A stretch of DNA of 64,000 bases from Atrichornis clamosus (lineage: Eukaryota > Chordata > Aves > Passeriformes > Menuridae), in the NCBI GenBank assembly GCA_013400975.1, contig WBMZ01011559.1, forward strand, positions 1 through 64,000. The letters are read 5' to 3'. Below the pieces are notes generated by a model that saw only the letters and a program-made list of their open reading frames with translations, made no database searches and had not been told where the DNA came from. Positions within the stretch are counted from its first letter, which is position 1. Every line of letters begins with the position of its first letter. The position numbers were made by a program, and so were the translations under genes. Of this stretch, positions 10,314 through 22,914 are shown one piece after another.

Positions 10314-11365
10314 CTGTACAAAGTCAATATAATTATGAGCTTAAATCTTAAAGTAAGAAAGCTACTGACTGAAAAACCTTCATTAAAAAAAATACAATTT
10401 ATTAACTTCCACAGCTTTTCAACAAAGATTGGAAAATTGACTTTCATTTTCTTAATATGCACTGACACAAGGTTGTAGCAAGTCTAGCACTTTGGCAACC
10501 TAGAAACAAAAGAAATAGTTGAAGAAAACAATGGAGAATCTACTTCATGTGTTTTTGAAGGACTCCTTCATCTAAAACAAAGCCCCTTCTCATATGCTCT
10601 TGTCCTTAAGCCTGGAAAGAAAAATTAGTTCTTCACATATTTATGATGAAGAGATTTTGAAAGCCTTTTAAAATATTTTTAAAAGAGAAGAATAACAAGA
10701 TAAAAGGAGATGCACAATAAATCCAAGTGTTTTAGGAACCTTAAATGCAAATAATTTATTGTAAAAACCACTAATCCTACAAAACCCATAATAAAGAAAA
10801 ATCATATTCCTTAAAATTGCTGAAATTACAGATAGCTTCTTTATTCACATAACAAGATTGCAGTGTCCTATTATAATGTATTTCCTGATCTCTCTTTTTA
10901 TGATGGTGCTTGTATGAATTTAAAACCTCAGTATTGCGTACCATTAAAAAAAATATTGGCAACTTCATTATTCACAAACAAAGCAAGTACATTGTGTACA
11001 ATTCTGTGCATTTAAGAAAGATCATCACCATGGTGCAAAACCTTAAAATTAGCAGGAATTGTATATACTTATTATCAAAAGAATGAGAAATTATTTTGGA
11101 GAAAAAATGTTGTGAATGAACTCTCTTGATAGCAGAAGTAGACTTAATGATTTTGTATTAAATCTGATTTTCTAGTTTAACCTCAAGATTCTCACACAAA
11201 TCAACAGCTGTAGCCATAATAACAATGTATACTTCTGTGAGCCCTTAGCCAATTTTTCCTGACTTTTACCATTATTTCATATAATAGAATAATTTCTTGT
11301 AGTGATAAAGCAAAGGCTGAAGGGAAGACATATTTTCAATCTATTGTTCCAAAGAAAACAACATG

Positions 11366-11384
11366 ACAACAACAACAACAACAA
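11366..11384 (+). repeat. (AAC)n microsatellite
   Basis: About six repeats of the trinucleotide AAC occur in an otherwise unremarkable AT-rich stretch. Confidence 0.9.
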
Positions 11385-11734
11385 AGAACAGAAATATTTT
11401 CTGCTCTCGCAATCTTTATCACTCTTAGGCATTAAGAATTTTTTTCCATTCTTATATTTATCTGATCCTTGGATTTGATACCCACAATTCAACAAGCATT
11501 CTAAATTAGTAAAGAGAGAAAAAGTTCTATTTAATACTTATGTTCATTAAAATATTCTGGGTTTGAATTCATCTCCAAATGATATGGAAATGTTCATCAT
11601 CAGGAATCTTAATTACTTGTTTATATAACATTCCTGCATCTGACAACCTAAGCAGGAAACCTATTTTGGTCATGAAACATCTTTAAAATAGATTTTGTAA
11701 TATTTTTTACATTTTAATTCCATTTACTTTGCTA

Positions 11735-11880
11735 TTTAACTCCCATGTTTCACAGTTAAAGGCAGCACATGGATGGTAGTGATGGATAACAAAATTATCA
11801 TTCTCCAAGAAACATCCATAGTTTGCTAAATCATAGTATTTCTCTTCACAGTGCAGTGTTAACATATTTAGGGTTTTAAA
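11735..11880 (-). pseudogene. Second DDX60-family copy: relic of an exon after the DEAD-box lobe
   Basis: The minus strand encodes EEKYYDLANYGCFLEN and then VIHHYHPCAAF. These align with human DDX60 GERYNDLEKHVCSIKH and IHFDHFHPCAAL, a segment that follows the first helicase lobe. The frame is open across the matched part, and similarity drops right after the HPCAA block. A GTAAAT sequence shortly after could be the old donor. No convincing acceptor is visible at the other end. The position between the pieces at 14.2 kb and 10.2 kb fits the gene order of one decaying copy on the minus strand. Confidence 0.72.
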
Positions 11881-13204
11881 TCCAAGTATTAAAATCCACC
11901 ATTTGAATATAGGCATGCTTAAAGCTACAGATTATCATGTTCTCAGTAAGGCCTAGAATGCACTTCTTGGGCTTTGCTCTGACCTGGATCACTGAACAAT
12001 ACAAAGTTAAATATAAGCAGCCAAAAGGACAGGATTATTTTCAGCCTGGACCATGTCAGTGTTCCATCCCACTTTTGTACTGATACAAGCATCAGTACAA
12101 CTATATTTACACTTACAGCTGATGAGCAGCAGAGGGAGGAAGCGCCACAATCTATCTTCCCCATTGCACACAATGTATTTTAGAGTGCAGTACAAGTTAG
12201 TGTGACGTGAGCTGATGACAGTTCATTGCAGTTGCTGGGAATATTTCATTTTCATAATACCTCTACTTCAGCTCTTTTCTTTCACTCCCTTTCTACACAT
12301 TTCTCACACTCAACTACATAGCAACATCCCTTTTCTAGTTTTGCTTCTGTCACTCTTTTGCTGATTCAGCTCACTAAGGTGGTAGAAAACTATTCACATC
12401 TTTCTTGGGTTACTTCTCTCCTGCATTGCCTTCATAAATTCACTGACTCTGGAGCCAAAGAGGTACCAGAGCCAGCATGAAATGGGACAGATCACACAGC
12501 TGGTACAAGAGAGACAAAAGAGAGTGGAGAAGGAGACAAAAAAACTAAGGTGACTTTTTTTTGCTGCAGCAAGCTGTTAGAATGGCTTGGCTATGAGTCT
12601 CTGACGGTATTCCTCAGAAATCTCCGTATTTGAAAAGATGCTTACTTTGCCATTTATAACAATGGTAGCTGTAGGGACTGAGGATGCAGACAAACATGGC
12701 ATTAAATTCCAAATACAGAATAAGAGCCTAAATTTAGATGCCTATATTTAGAAACACAACGGTATGTTTAACCTAACTTTAAAAGACACTAATATTTGAA
12801 TTGAACTGTTTAATTTCCTTACCTATCCAGTCTAACACTGTAAGTATTATTTACTGCCTTGGTAGTTTTCTGTTTTCTCCTTCCTTTGTTTGGAATCTGA
12901 CAACAAACTTGAGATTTCTTCTTTCCTCTCAGCACGTTGCCACTATCTTTTTACTGCTGTAGTGATCTAAAAAAAAATTAGAATATAATAGATTGTATTA
13001 CTTTTCTAGAAGATTTAGTATAGCTATACAAATTTGGAAAACTCTTCAAAACGGCAACAAAAACTAGGGCAGAATCCAACTGGTTAAAGGGTGATGTTAT
13101 GTCACTAAGGAACACATTTTTTATTTCCATTTGTTTAACAGCCATTGGGTGGCAGACGATGAACAGTATGTAAATGGCCTGCTATGGACCAAAGAGTTTT
13201 CCTC

Positions 13205-14105
13205 ATTTATGTAGTTTGTGTCCAACTCCTGACCCTGTGCAGGACATTTCAAGAATCACACCATGTGCCTGACAGCATTGTCCAGATGCTTCTTAAACTC
13301 AGACAAGGCTTGGTGCTGTGACCACTTCCCTGGGGAGTCTGTTCCANTTCCCTGGGGATTCCAGTGCCCAGCCACCCTCTGGGTGAAGAACTTGTTCCTA
13401 ATATCCAACCTAAACCTCCCCTGACTCAATTTCATGCCATTTCCTCGAGTCCTGTCACTGGTCACCACAGAGAAGAGATCAGTGTCTGCCCTTCTTCTGC
13501 CTTTCACAAGGAGGTTGCAGACTGCAATGAGGCCTCCCCTCAGTCTCCTCTTCTCCAGGCTGAACAGACCAAGTGCCCTCAGCTGCTCCTCACACGGCTT
13601 CCCCTCAAGGCCTTTCACCATCTTTGTTGCTCTCCTTTGGACACTTTCTAACAGCTTCATGTCTTTTTTATATTGTAGTGCCCAGAACTGCACAGAAGAC
13701 TCAAGTTGAGGTTGCCCCAGTGCAGAGCAGAGCAGGACAATCCCCTCCCTTGCCTGGCTGGCGATGCTGGGCCTGATGCCCCCCAGGACAGGGTTGGTCC
13801 TCCTGGCTGCCACGGCACTGCTGACTCATGTTCAACCTGCCATTGACCAGGACCCCCAAGTCCCTTTCCACAGTGCTGCTCCCCAGCTTCTCATACCCCA
13901 GTCTGTGTATATATCCAGGGCATTTAGATCTCCTGAGCAGCTCTGGCAAATGTCCCCTCCATGCCTGATTGGCTGCCAAGGCCTTCCACGTCTGGATGGG
14001 GCTTGAGACTGCTGTTCATATGTCCCTGGGCTCAGGAATCTCCCTGTAGAGCTTGATATAATCCTCACCCACGGACTTTTCCCAGACTCAATACTATCTT
14101 TGAAT
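13205..14105 (-). mobile_element. CR1 LINE 3' fragment with an ambiguous base
   Basis: The minus strand carries the C-terminal part of a CR1 reverse transcriptase ORF, open over 13256-13813, with the blocks [20 protein letters not shown] and [15 protein letters not shown]. An N occurs at 13347 inside a local near-duplication of TTCCCTGGGGA, probably a small assembly problem. The element occupies the place where the helicase-core exons of the second DDX60 copy would be expected. Confidence 0.92.
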
Positions 14106-14193
14106 TTCATTTATTTCTTGTAATGCCAACATCTTCATGTGCACACCCATTAACATAAGCAAATTAAATAGAATTCCCAGTGCATAATATTAC

Positions 14194-14340
14194 CTGCCAC
14201 GTATCTGAATAGAAATTTTGAACCCTGGGATCTCTGTCTTCCGCTCTTCTCATAACAGATAACAGCCCTTGTGCTTCAGATGAAATTGAGCTACTCCCAT
14301 GACAACAGAAAACGTGGAGATCTCATTGTGAAGTGAATGG
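14194..14340 (-). pseudogene. Second DDX60-family copy: broken exon just before the helicase core
   Basis: In one frame the minus strand reads FSVVMGVAQFHLKHKGCYLL, then a TGA, then EERK. This matches human DDX60 YSVGIGPARFQLQYMGHYLIRDERK, with the stop in place of the Arg. In a second frame it continues as DRDPRVQNFYSDTWQ, matching DPDPRVQDFIPDTWQ, and ends at a CAG/GTAATA donor at the expected place. So the exon has one nonsense change (CGA to TGA is the simplest explanation) and one frameshift of a base or so. This is the clearest evidence that the copy is dead. The high-coordinate boundary is approximate. Confidence 0.85.
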
Positions 14341-15248
14341 GATTGCTGGAGAGTCATTTAAATCTGAACAAATTGCTGGAAAATACTGAGAAAGAAATTT
14401 ATTATAAAAGCTTACACACTTTACAGGGAAAGTGCTTCTTGAGCACCACTATTTGATATGCACTTAACTATGCTGTGCTAGGCATTTAAGAACATTTTTA
14501 AAAGGCAGCAATATCATAAGTCTAGGGGTTAAAGCCTTGGTGACACCATGTTATGGAGTCAGACCTCATAGTAAAATTTGTTCTTGCCTTTTTCCTTGTA
14601 AAGAATATTAAATTATGTTTAAAATACTACTAGAGAGTCCTTTTATGAAGTTTTTACACTTTTCTAATTCAGGAAAGACAATCTTAATATTCACTCCATT
14701 ATTTGCTTACAACAAGTAGTACAGGCAATTATAAATAGTGCATCTCTGAGCTTTACAGTTCTTGATTTTACAATGTATGTCTTTATCAGGCTTTTCACCG
14801 CTAACATTATTGTTGCTTTCACTTAAGATTTTGAGAAAAACAATTATGGAGCAACAAAAACATATAGGAAAAATGGAAAAATGAAAAATGTAGTTATTAT
14901 GTAGACATAAACTGTGAATAATCCAGACTATCTGTCAAATTCTCGAATCCAAAATATCTAAGGCATTTGTCAATCCTCTGACTATCTGCTGTCTCCAGTA
15001 AATCATGCTATTTATCCAGTACAGAATGGACTCTTCTCACTGCTTCAACAGTTATTCTTATATCTTTCACTCTTACTTGGTGAAAAAAAAAGACAAACAA
15101 AAACCAACAGCCATAATGATTGTCACATTCATTATTTTTGCTTATAAGAAAATTTTCCTTAATGGAAGAAACTCTCAAAAATCAGTGATTCTCACAGATA
15201 TCCCGATGTGTACAAAAATCAGCATATGTTATAGGTGTACTTGAAAAT

Positions 15249-15294
15249 GAAAATGCATGCATATTCTCTCTGCAAAAGTGCAGCATGCATTTTC
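15249..15294. repeat. Perfect 12-bp inverted repeat with 22-nt loop
   Basis: GAAAATGCATGC at 15249-15260 is the exact reverse complement of GCATGCATTTTC at 15283-15294. A transcript of either strand could form a 12-bp stem. The arms include alternating purine-pyrimidine ATGCATGC. There is no sign of a known small RNA or of a miniature transposon with target-site duplications. Confidence 0.8.
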
Positions 15295-16046
15295 CTATAG
15301 TCTCCCACATCATTCCAGACCTTTAGTCCTATAAACCTTAGGCACCTGCTGTTCTGGGCGAATAGTCACTGATGTCAGCCCACCCTTAACTCATCATTGC
15401 TTCATTGCTAGGTGTAACTTTCCCTGTTATTCTACACTAACTGATGATATGCTAAACTTTCTCTGTTAAGTGATCCATCTTGAAAACAAAACAAAACAAA
15501 AAGCTGCAAGAAGTTAGTATGTACAAAAATGGAAATTATTAGTCTGAAAAGGTCAAATAGAAGGCTACTGCAAGTTGTTTATAATTCCCTTTCATTCCCG
15601 GAGAGTGTAACAGTGGGCTCATCAAACTAGCTCAAACTGAACAGCTTCAACAGTCTCAAACTGAATGGTCTGTGGGTCTGGGCAACCACAAAATAGCAAT
15701 GCACCACCCGATCCTGTACTAGAGCCCCTGGCTGACACTGCTGAGAGGAATTACTAGGCAGAAGAGAGGCCATTACACCCAGTGGATGCATACCTCCATC
15801 ATGGGCCTTTTCATACCTTATTGTTGTTCATCATGTGAAGAATGTATGTTCATCATCACTGCTATGAATTTAGTAGAAACAGAAATGAACTAAGATATGT
15901 GAGCTTGACATAATAAGTACACCCGCAAAAAGCACAATATGGGTCTATTGTGTACCTTAGCATGTTTAAAGCATTATTTCCTCTTCTGTTACTCAGCTGG
16001 TCCAACACAATCTACATTACACCTATTACAAAAAACTACTTCTTAC

Positions 16047-16480
16047 AAATCTCAAATGATGCCAAGCTGATGAATTGCTGTACTGCCTAGAAAACTCCTC
16101 AGATAGAGAATATGCCTCTCACAGACTAATTTCCTTGAAGTGATCTGAGCTGCACACAAAACTCTTCTTTTAGTATGAAAACACCATACCATTACAGAAG
16201 CCAAATTATAACAGTTTCTTCTTCTCCAGTGTTCATAGAGTTCCTGCCATCCCCTCCAAAGAAACCACAAAAATAGGTACCCTTACTTTTATCCAGGGAT
16301 TATTCTTTCCACAGTTGAAAACAGACATTCAAACCAGACATTTCTGCAGTACATTTCACAGAATTATTTTGGCATGTTTCCAGGAAACCTTTTGATTTAT
16401 TTATTCCAGACCTAGAACTGTGTTTAATTTGGTTGTCAATGCAAAGGTTTTTCCATTGTTTCCGCTTTTTTTTCCTCTTC
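16047..16480 (-). pseudogene. Second DDX60-family copy: relic of the region before the helicase core
   Basis: The minus strand reads GINKSKGFLETCQNNSVKCT, then AEMSGLNVCFQLWKE, followed by a TAA at 16300-16302. This matches human DDX60 GIKSLEDFLKSCKSSCVKLQ and VEMVGLTACLKAWKE. Below it, at 16052-16260, weaker similarity to the following human segment appears in more than one frame (EHWR, then EAYSLSEEF), again with stops. Two possible splice signals would bound an intron of only 33 bp, which is too short to be real, so I treat this as one decayed block. The upstream lysine-rich stretch resembles the charged linker of the family, but such composition is weak evidence. Confidence 0.75.
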
Positions 16481-19400
16481 ATCTTTTATCCTTCTCTGAT
16501 TTTGTTCAATCATTTTTCATGCTTTTGAATTCTATTGATCAAATTACATATAAAGTATTTATGCAATTTTAGTTAAGAAATGCTAAATGTTTTCCATAAA
16601 CTCCATGTTCATTGCTTTATAAATCTGATTTATGTTTCCCATTTTCTCCCATATAAAATATTTTCAAAACAAAATCATAGCCAGTGCATATACCACCAGT
16701 AGCAGCCCAGTGATAACGAAACATACCCATTCACTGTGAAGAAAATATGTCCAAGGATAAAGTGATATTAAGGCTTTGAGAACTCTTTGATCTTTGTTCT
16801 GAGTAAAAGACACATATGTATTTTACTGTATATATGAATGGTTAATAAAAAACCCACACAGAGCAGCAGTGATATTCAACTGATTATCTCACATATTCAG
16901 TCTAAAACCTTTTTTCTATTGTATTATTCAAACTTTTAAAAACAAATGTATAATTTTTCACTCTGTATCAGCTACTATAAAAAATATGATGACATTTGGA
17001 ATAAATAACCATCTAAAAGAATATTAATAACTCACTAATTAAACTTATTAATATTATTATTATTCCTAGAACAGTGATTTCCTCATATGCAGTTGCCATT
17101 CGTCTGACCTGTCCCATTTTCTTTGTATTACCCAAGAAGAAAAATAATTGTTCTATTCATGTAAGTAGTGGGAATGACCCCACTTTTAAGCCTCTATTCC
17201 CATAAGAAATGCTCAGAAAAGATGTGCGGACTTCAAGCTAAATAAAGGGCAAACATTGATGCTTTGATATCCATATGCATCATTAAACAAACAGCAAATT
17301 GAAGAGATTTATCATGAAGTCTTGTTAACATTTTGAACTGTGTTTTTGAGGAAATGTATCTGCATATATTAAATAATAATCATTCAGATGCCAGTGTACT
17401 AGGCAGTAAACCTACACACAGAGATCATATGATGAAACACTAGTCCATTCAACATAAATCTGGGCAACTCTAAAAGTTACATTTCAGAAAGTCTTAGCAA
17501 ACTATCACAAGGATTATGCAATCATGTCCAAGTACCTCCTTATTCCATGATGCAAGGTGCAAGAACAATATTAAGGCTGCAAAACCAGTCAGAAATCAGA
17601 TAATGACAAAATGAAAGGCTATGTCATGTAAACAATACGCAGCCTCTATGAGACCTTAGCAGTGAGGCAGATGTGCAGTCTGTCCAAATATGCAGTCTGC
17701 ACAAATGTACAGCCTGCTTTCAAAGCTGTTACATTTAGGAACTTGAAAGCCTTGTGAAGGAACTGAAGTGTGTACGTGAAGGGCATTAGCTCCTACTTAT
17801 AACTAACCAAAATTCCAAAATTTAAGATACTTGGTTAAAAACAACATTTCTAACTAATAAAGTTACCTATCCACGTAGCATGCTGGCGAAGTATCAAAAC
17901 AATTACGTCTGCTCTAATAATAGTGAAATACTTAGAATAAAAGTTCTATAATACACATTAAAAAAAAGAGTTTAGATTAAAGTGCCTTCCTCAAACCATA
18001 TGAAAGTTTGATAAAGACAAAAGAGAATTAGCTGCTTACCTGGATTTCTGATCTTTTTTCTTTTTCTTTTTTCTTTTTTGTGAAATTCACTGTCAATAAC
18101 TGATGTATTTCCTCTCTCCATGAAAATGTATTACAAAAGTCTCTGCACTTTTATTTTTGCCTTGATTGTCAAAAGATAGTAATTTTTCTTCAGACTTTAA
18201 ATTCTAAGATTGTCATTATGACTTCCATTTTGAAAACAAACTAGATGCCATCACTGTCACCTTTCAGTTTATGTATGATTATTAGAAGGGGTGTTTTATC
18301 TCCACATATGACATTTTCTGGATATTTGTAAGGAAAAAAAAAATTCTTATAAGCTTTATTAGTTAAATAATTGTATAAATGAAGTCAATGGAACTTTGAA
18401 AGATGAAAGCTAACTATTGTTAAAAATTTTGGTAAATTATATTTACTAATTTACTTCACTGAGGTTTGAAATCAATAGAGAGCAACAACCCTAAGCATAG
18501 TCTCTGACATCCCTTCTGTGCAACTCCCGAAATTGCAAACTCACTCTCACTCACAAGTACCCAGAAAAATGACCATCAAAACTGGCTATTCAGGAAACCC
18601 TCGAGGCTTCATTGTTGCAGAACACAGGTAAGAAGAGAGTTCTTGGCCAAACATACCTAAATGTCTTCAAAGAAGAGGAGGAAACTCCTATGGGCTTTTG
18701 AGGGAGTTGATTCTGTGTTTACAAACTCACAGAGAGCATGTCCCAAGGTAAAGCTTTAAATTTTGATTCCTGAGACTCACTGACAAGACTGGTTTCAATT
18801 TAGGATTTAAAATGCATACTCCAGGATAATGCTATGAAAAATAGAGATAAGAATCCTGTAATGGCTTGTTTACATAGAAATTGTATATCAACAGATCACA
18901 AAAGTGTGCAATATATTCTCAAACGGGAAGTAAAATTACCTCAAAATAATAAAATTTTTGTGTTTACTAATCTTCAGCCTTGCGTATTTACATATTTTAG
19001 TTGTATATGCACTCGTATTTTTTCAATTATATACTATAAATATATAATAATAATTATATATGTAATGCATCAATTATATAGCAATTATTATCCCAATTCC
19101 ACATAAAATATATCTAACACCTCCCCTCGAACTGCTTAAAACACAAACCTTCTAACTCTTCAGACTGTTTGGACTATTTTAGAATCTGAGAGTGGGAACA
19201 AAGTTAATTAAGCAGCTTGTTGTTTGGTTTGTTTTGTTTAGACAAACTTCCTTCTCTCTTCTTATGTAAAGAAAAACCTAGATTGATTGATTCTGTTGGA
19301 TCCTAATCTTGCACACCAGATATGCCTATATTTCTGTCTGTACCACATGTGCAACAGTGCAGTTAATGCTTTTGATACAAGCTTTTCAGTAACAGATTTA

Positions 19401-22400
19401 TTACCTAAATTCTGTGGGTTATTGCCAGGTTTTACCATTGCCCAAATTCCAAAGCAAATAATATATGTATTAGATTGCTCATATAGCATCTTAGAATTTC
19501 AGAGCCTTTTGTGATAGCATAGTCTTTCATCTGCCAGGATTTTTTGGATTTAGTCAGGTTTTGATAGCAAAGCCAGAAATTGTATTGCAGTCTGAAAGCA
19601 GCATTTCCAGTAATCCATTTCAATCCATCATTGTTTCAGTGGCTCTCTCAGCTGTCTTACTCATGCTTTTAACTCTCAAATGCATACTTGCATCATCATT
19701 AACGGGTGGTTGTCTTAGTTCTCCAGGTCACCTCCTCCCAGATCTGCATTCTTCCTCTGACTCATTGAATATTTTGCAAGATGATCTGTGACATTTCACT
19801 TTTTACAAAGAATTCACTCGTTCACTGATCTATTAGTCTGATTCCTTTTTTCTAGACTAATACCACCAGGCTCATATATGGACCAGAAAATGGCTGTATA
19901 AAGTACCGCTGAAACTCAAATGACATTTCATTGAACAACTACGAAATACACAAATTTACAATTAATTGTTCCTTCTTTGATACAGAACATGCAGTACAAG
20001 GTACACATATGATGCTGGAGAACTTAAAGCATGGAAATCATACCTGCCAATGACTGCGCACTTTGCCTCTTTATCTTCGTTCTAATCAAGATATCAAACA
20101 GGACAGAAAGGAAGTGTGCATATCTTATCATGCATTTTTCATGTTTGATGGTGAGTACAACCTATCACGTTACGTCTGAAATATGTTTTTAAACAACTTT
20201 TCATCACTGCCTTCTAAATGTACTCAATTTGTCTCTGCAATTTTTTTTTTCACCAGAAATGATCACTCTTTAGCAAAAGGAAAAAGCTGGATCCTTTCTA
20301 AATGGACATCATGTTAACAGCTTGTTAAAAAAATCTTGGCCATCAATTTTTCCAGTCCATCAATGCCAAAACATCGGGATTGTACCCCGTCAATGTTTAG
20401 TCCTTGACTCTGAAGCTGTAATGGCTAGAGAGATGGACTTAAACAAGACCAGTAGTCTGTCAAAATTCTAACTCTTGCTTTTGGTAGAACTAGTGGATTC
20501 AATTTCGAGGTCCAAGCTCTATAAATTGACTCCAAAAATGAAGAAATATGAATATTCTTAGTACTGCCACAGAAGTTTTCATTGCCACTGAAAGGGTCCT
20601 AATCTCTCACAAACTCAAAAACCTGCTTTATGCTATTCCTAAAAGCACCTATTTTTAAATAGTTTGTTTGCTACATGACTTATCTATAAAAGTAAATGAT
20701 TCATATATAATGGAATAGTACATTTCTGTTTTAAGGACATAGACACTTTAAACATAAACCATGTATTTATAATTTAGAAGTATGTAGGACATTTCACCCT
20801 GGAAGAAAAAAATACATATTTTTAGTTTTAAACATATGCTATGGTAAAATATACCACTCTCAAATACCAGACACAGGCAGTTGTATTTTCAACTGACATG
20901 AATCAGTGCTTTGTCTGATCACTTTTCATTTCACAACAGAAAGAGAGAAAGGAAAAATTCTGTTAAATTTTTACATGATATAGCCTATCATAAAACAAAA
21001 AGTAAGTTGCTGTTGCTCGCCTGTGTGATATTCACCACGTCTGCAATATTTCTGCCACCACCTTTTTCAGCACCTGTCTGTTGGCCAATCAGAAAAAAGC
21101 AAAAGGCCTGAAGTCTCTCCAACTCCATGGAAACTCTTTCCAAAAATACCCCCAAGCTAAGTGTCTCCCTAATAGGAGCTAGTGACTGACAAATCTCTCA
21201 GCAGTTCATTCTAAATAGCCAGCTGGGTTTTAACTTTTTTTTTTTTTTAATTTAGTCCTACTGAAGTTAACAGCGGAAGTAATCAGCTGTTCACTGTTGC
21301 TCCTTTAGCATTCATTCCTCTTTCCAGAAGTATGGATGTCACATTCTTGCACATTTGTCTTTGTTAGTGCTATGACTTCTGGCAGCAATACACAGCTGTC
21401 TACCCTTATCTTGCATCAGACATGTTTTTAGGTGGCAGGCTGAGCCTTCCCACAGGCCAGAGGAATACATTTGGCATAATCAAAAGACAGTGTGCAATAG
21501 CTGTTAGAAAGGTAAAGTAATGTAAAGCTGTGTTATGATAAAAGCAGAAAGAGAAGTAAATATTTATTTTCCTAGAAATCAGCATCTCACAGTTTGTTGA
21601 AAAAGGCACATTCCTTCTTCAAAGTTAATCCCCTTGTAAAGAAAGAGGCTTTTATCTGGTATTGAACTTCAGTGCTGTCTGTGCCAGGTCAGATCAAACA
21701 CATTTCACGTGCTAAGAAGGAATCTGAGTACATGACTGCTGCGAATATAAACATGTAAAATATGCACTATAAGCTTGCAGCTAAAAATGATCTAATGAAG
21801 ATCATTTTCCTCATGAAGAGGAAAGTCTAAATCTGAGTACATACAACATAAAAAGATGACATGTGATGCTATAAAGCATTTTTCTCACTGCCCAACTATA
21901 AGAGTTTTATGATATGCATCAGTGCAAATAGTTTTTATATAAAAGAAAAAATCAGACCTGTTTGAAATATATTCTTCACAGAGGTATACAGGTAATATCT
22001 AATGTGAATAGGACTGCAGCACATACTTAAAGTGAAGCAGTTTCATACTAAACCAGACAAAGAGGATGAATAATTTTTCAGATACAGCACAGGTAGTGAT
22101 AACAATTCTAATTGTAATTAATTTACAAAATAAAAGAAATGGTAAAGCCATATGAATATGACTAGTGTGCAGAATACAGGACAAAATCAACAGAGAAGAG
22201 TAACACGAAGCACTTAAATGAAACTAGAGAAAATTACAGCTAAAATCTTGTATATTGATTTCTTAAAAGAAAATTCCTAATTTTAAGAATGAGACTAGTG
22301 TTATTTCTGCTTTGCACAGTCAGGATAAAAATGAGCTATGCTTTTGTTCTTTCAAACAGCCTGTTTAAGTTAGCATGTTACTTTTGTGACATAGATTTCC

Positions 22401-22880
22401 ACTAGAGTGTTTTAATTATAATTTATTTCCCTTCTTTTCTTTAGAAAATTATGTAAGAATACACTGAGCTGAAACAGTAAAAAGGGTGCTTAGATTTCTT
22501 AAATTTGTCATATAATCTGAAATCTTTACATGCTAGACTATAGATTCTTAATTATACTGCCATGTGCTTCTCCCAGATTTTATCCTTGCTTTCTCTATCC
22601 TTGTGAGACTGCACCGGTCCTGCCTTCTGTAACTTTCACTCCTTTCCCATTTTCCTCTTAATTCAACATGAAATTGATTTCTTAAGGTTTTTTACTCTAA
22701 CAACATCAGCCGTAATACAGGCTTGCTTAAATTCTTATCTGTATACATTCCCAAAAGCTAAAACGTGGAATGGCCTTTCCCCTTAAACCACAGAAGACTG
22801 TCAATTCATAGTTTCTTGACACCTCATCTCTTTTTCTTTGATACCATTAGATAATATGCCTTAAACATTTTAACGGAATC
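16480..22880. other. AT-rich DNA between the DDX60 relic and the CpG island
   Basis: No intact exon is recognisable. The 5' exons of the second DDX60 copy would be expected here, but I could not find its most conserved N-terminal blocks (the DGDSLL and WPEGSDIRR regions). A polypurine stretch followed by a good minus-strand donor near 18040 is the only suggestive spot, and it is weak. Low-complexity tracts are present, including a polypyrimidine run near 18055-18080 and an AT-rich run near 19010-19090. Confidence 0.5.
17671..17723 (+). repeat. Short tandem repeat, 17 bp x about 3
   Basis: Three consecutive imperfect copies of a 17-bp unit resembling ATGTGCAGTCTGTCCAA are visible. They probably arose by local slippage. 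No function is suggested. Confidence 0.75.
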
Positions 22881-22914
22881 GGGCAGTGGAAAGGCCTTCT
22901 TTAGGCCATCTCAC

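Noticed and set aside
11943..12195. Two overlapping minus-strand open frames of 62 and 76 codons near the relic exon at 11.8 kb
   Set aside because: I compared them with DDX60 segments expected here and found no convincing match.
18040..18170. Minus-strand lysine-rich frame before a GTAAGC donor, possibly the charged linker of the DDX60 relic
   Set aside because: The match depends on low-complexity AAAAG repeats, and the frame has a stop upstream. It is not specific enough to annotate.
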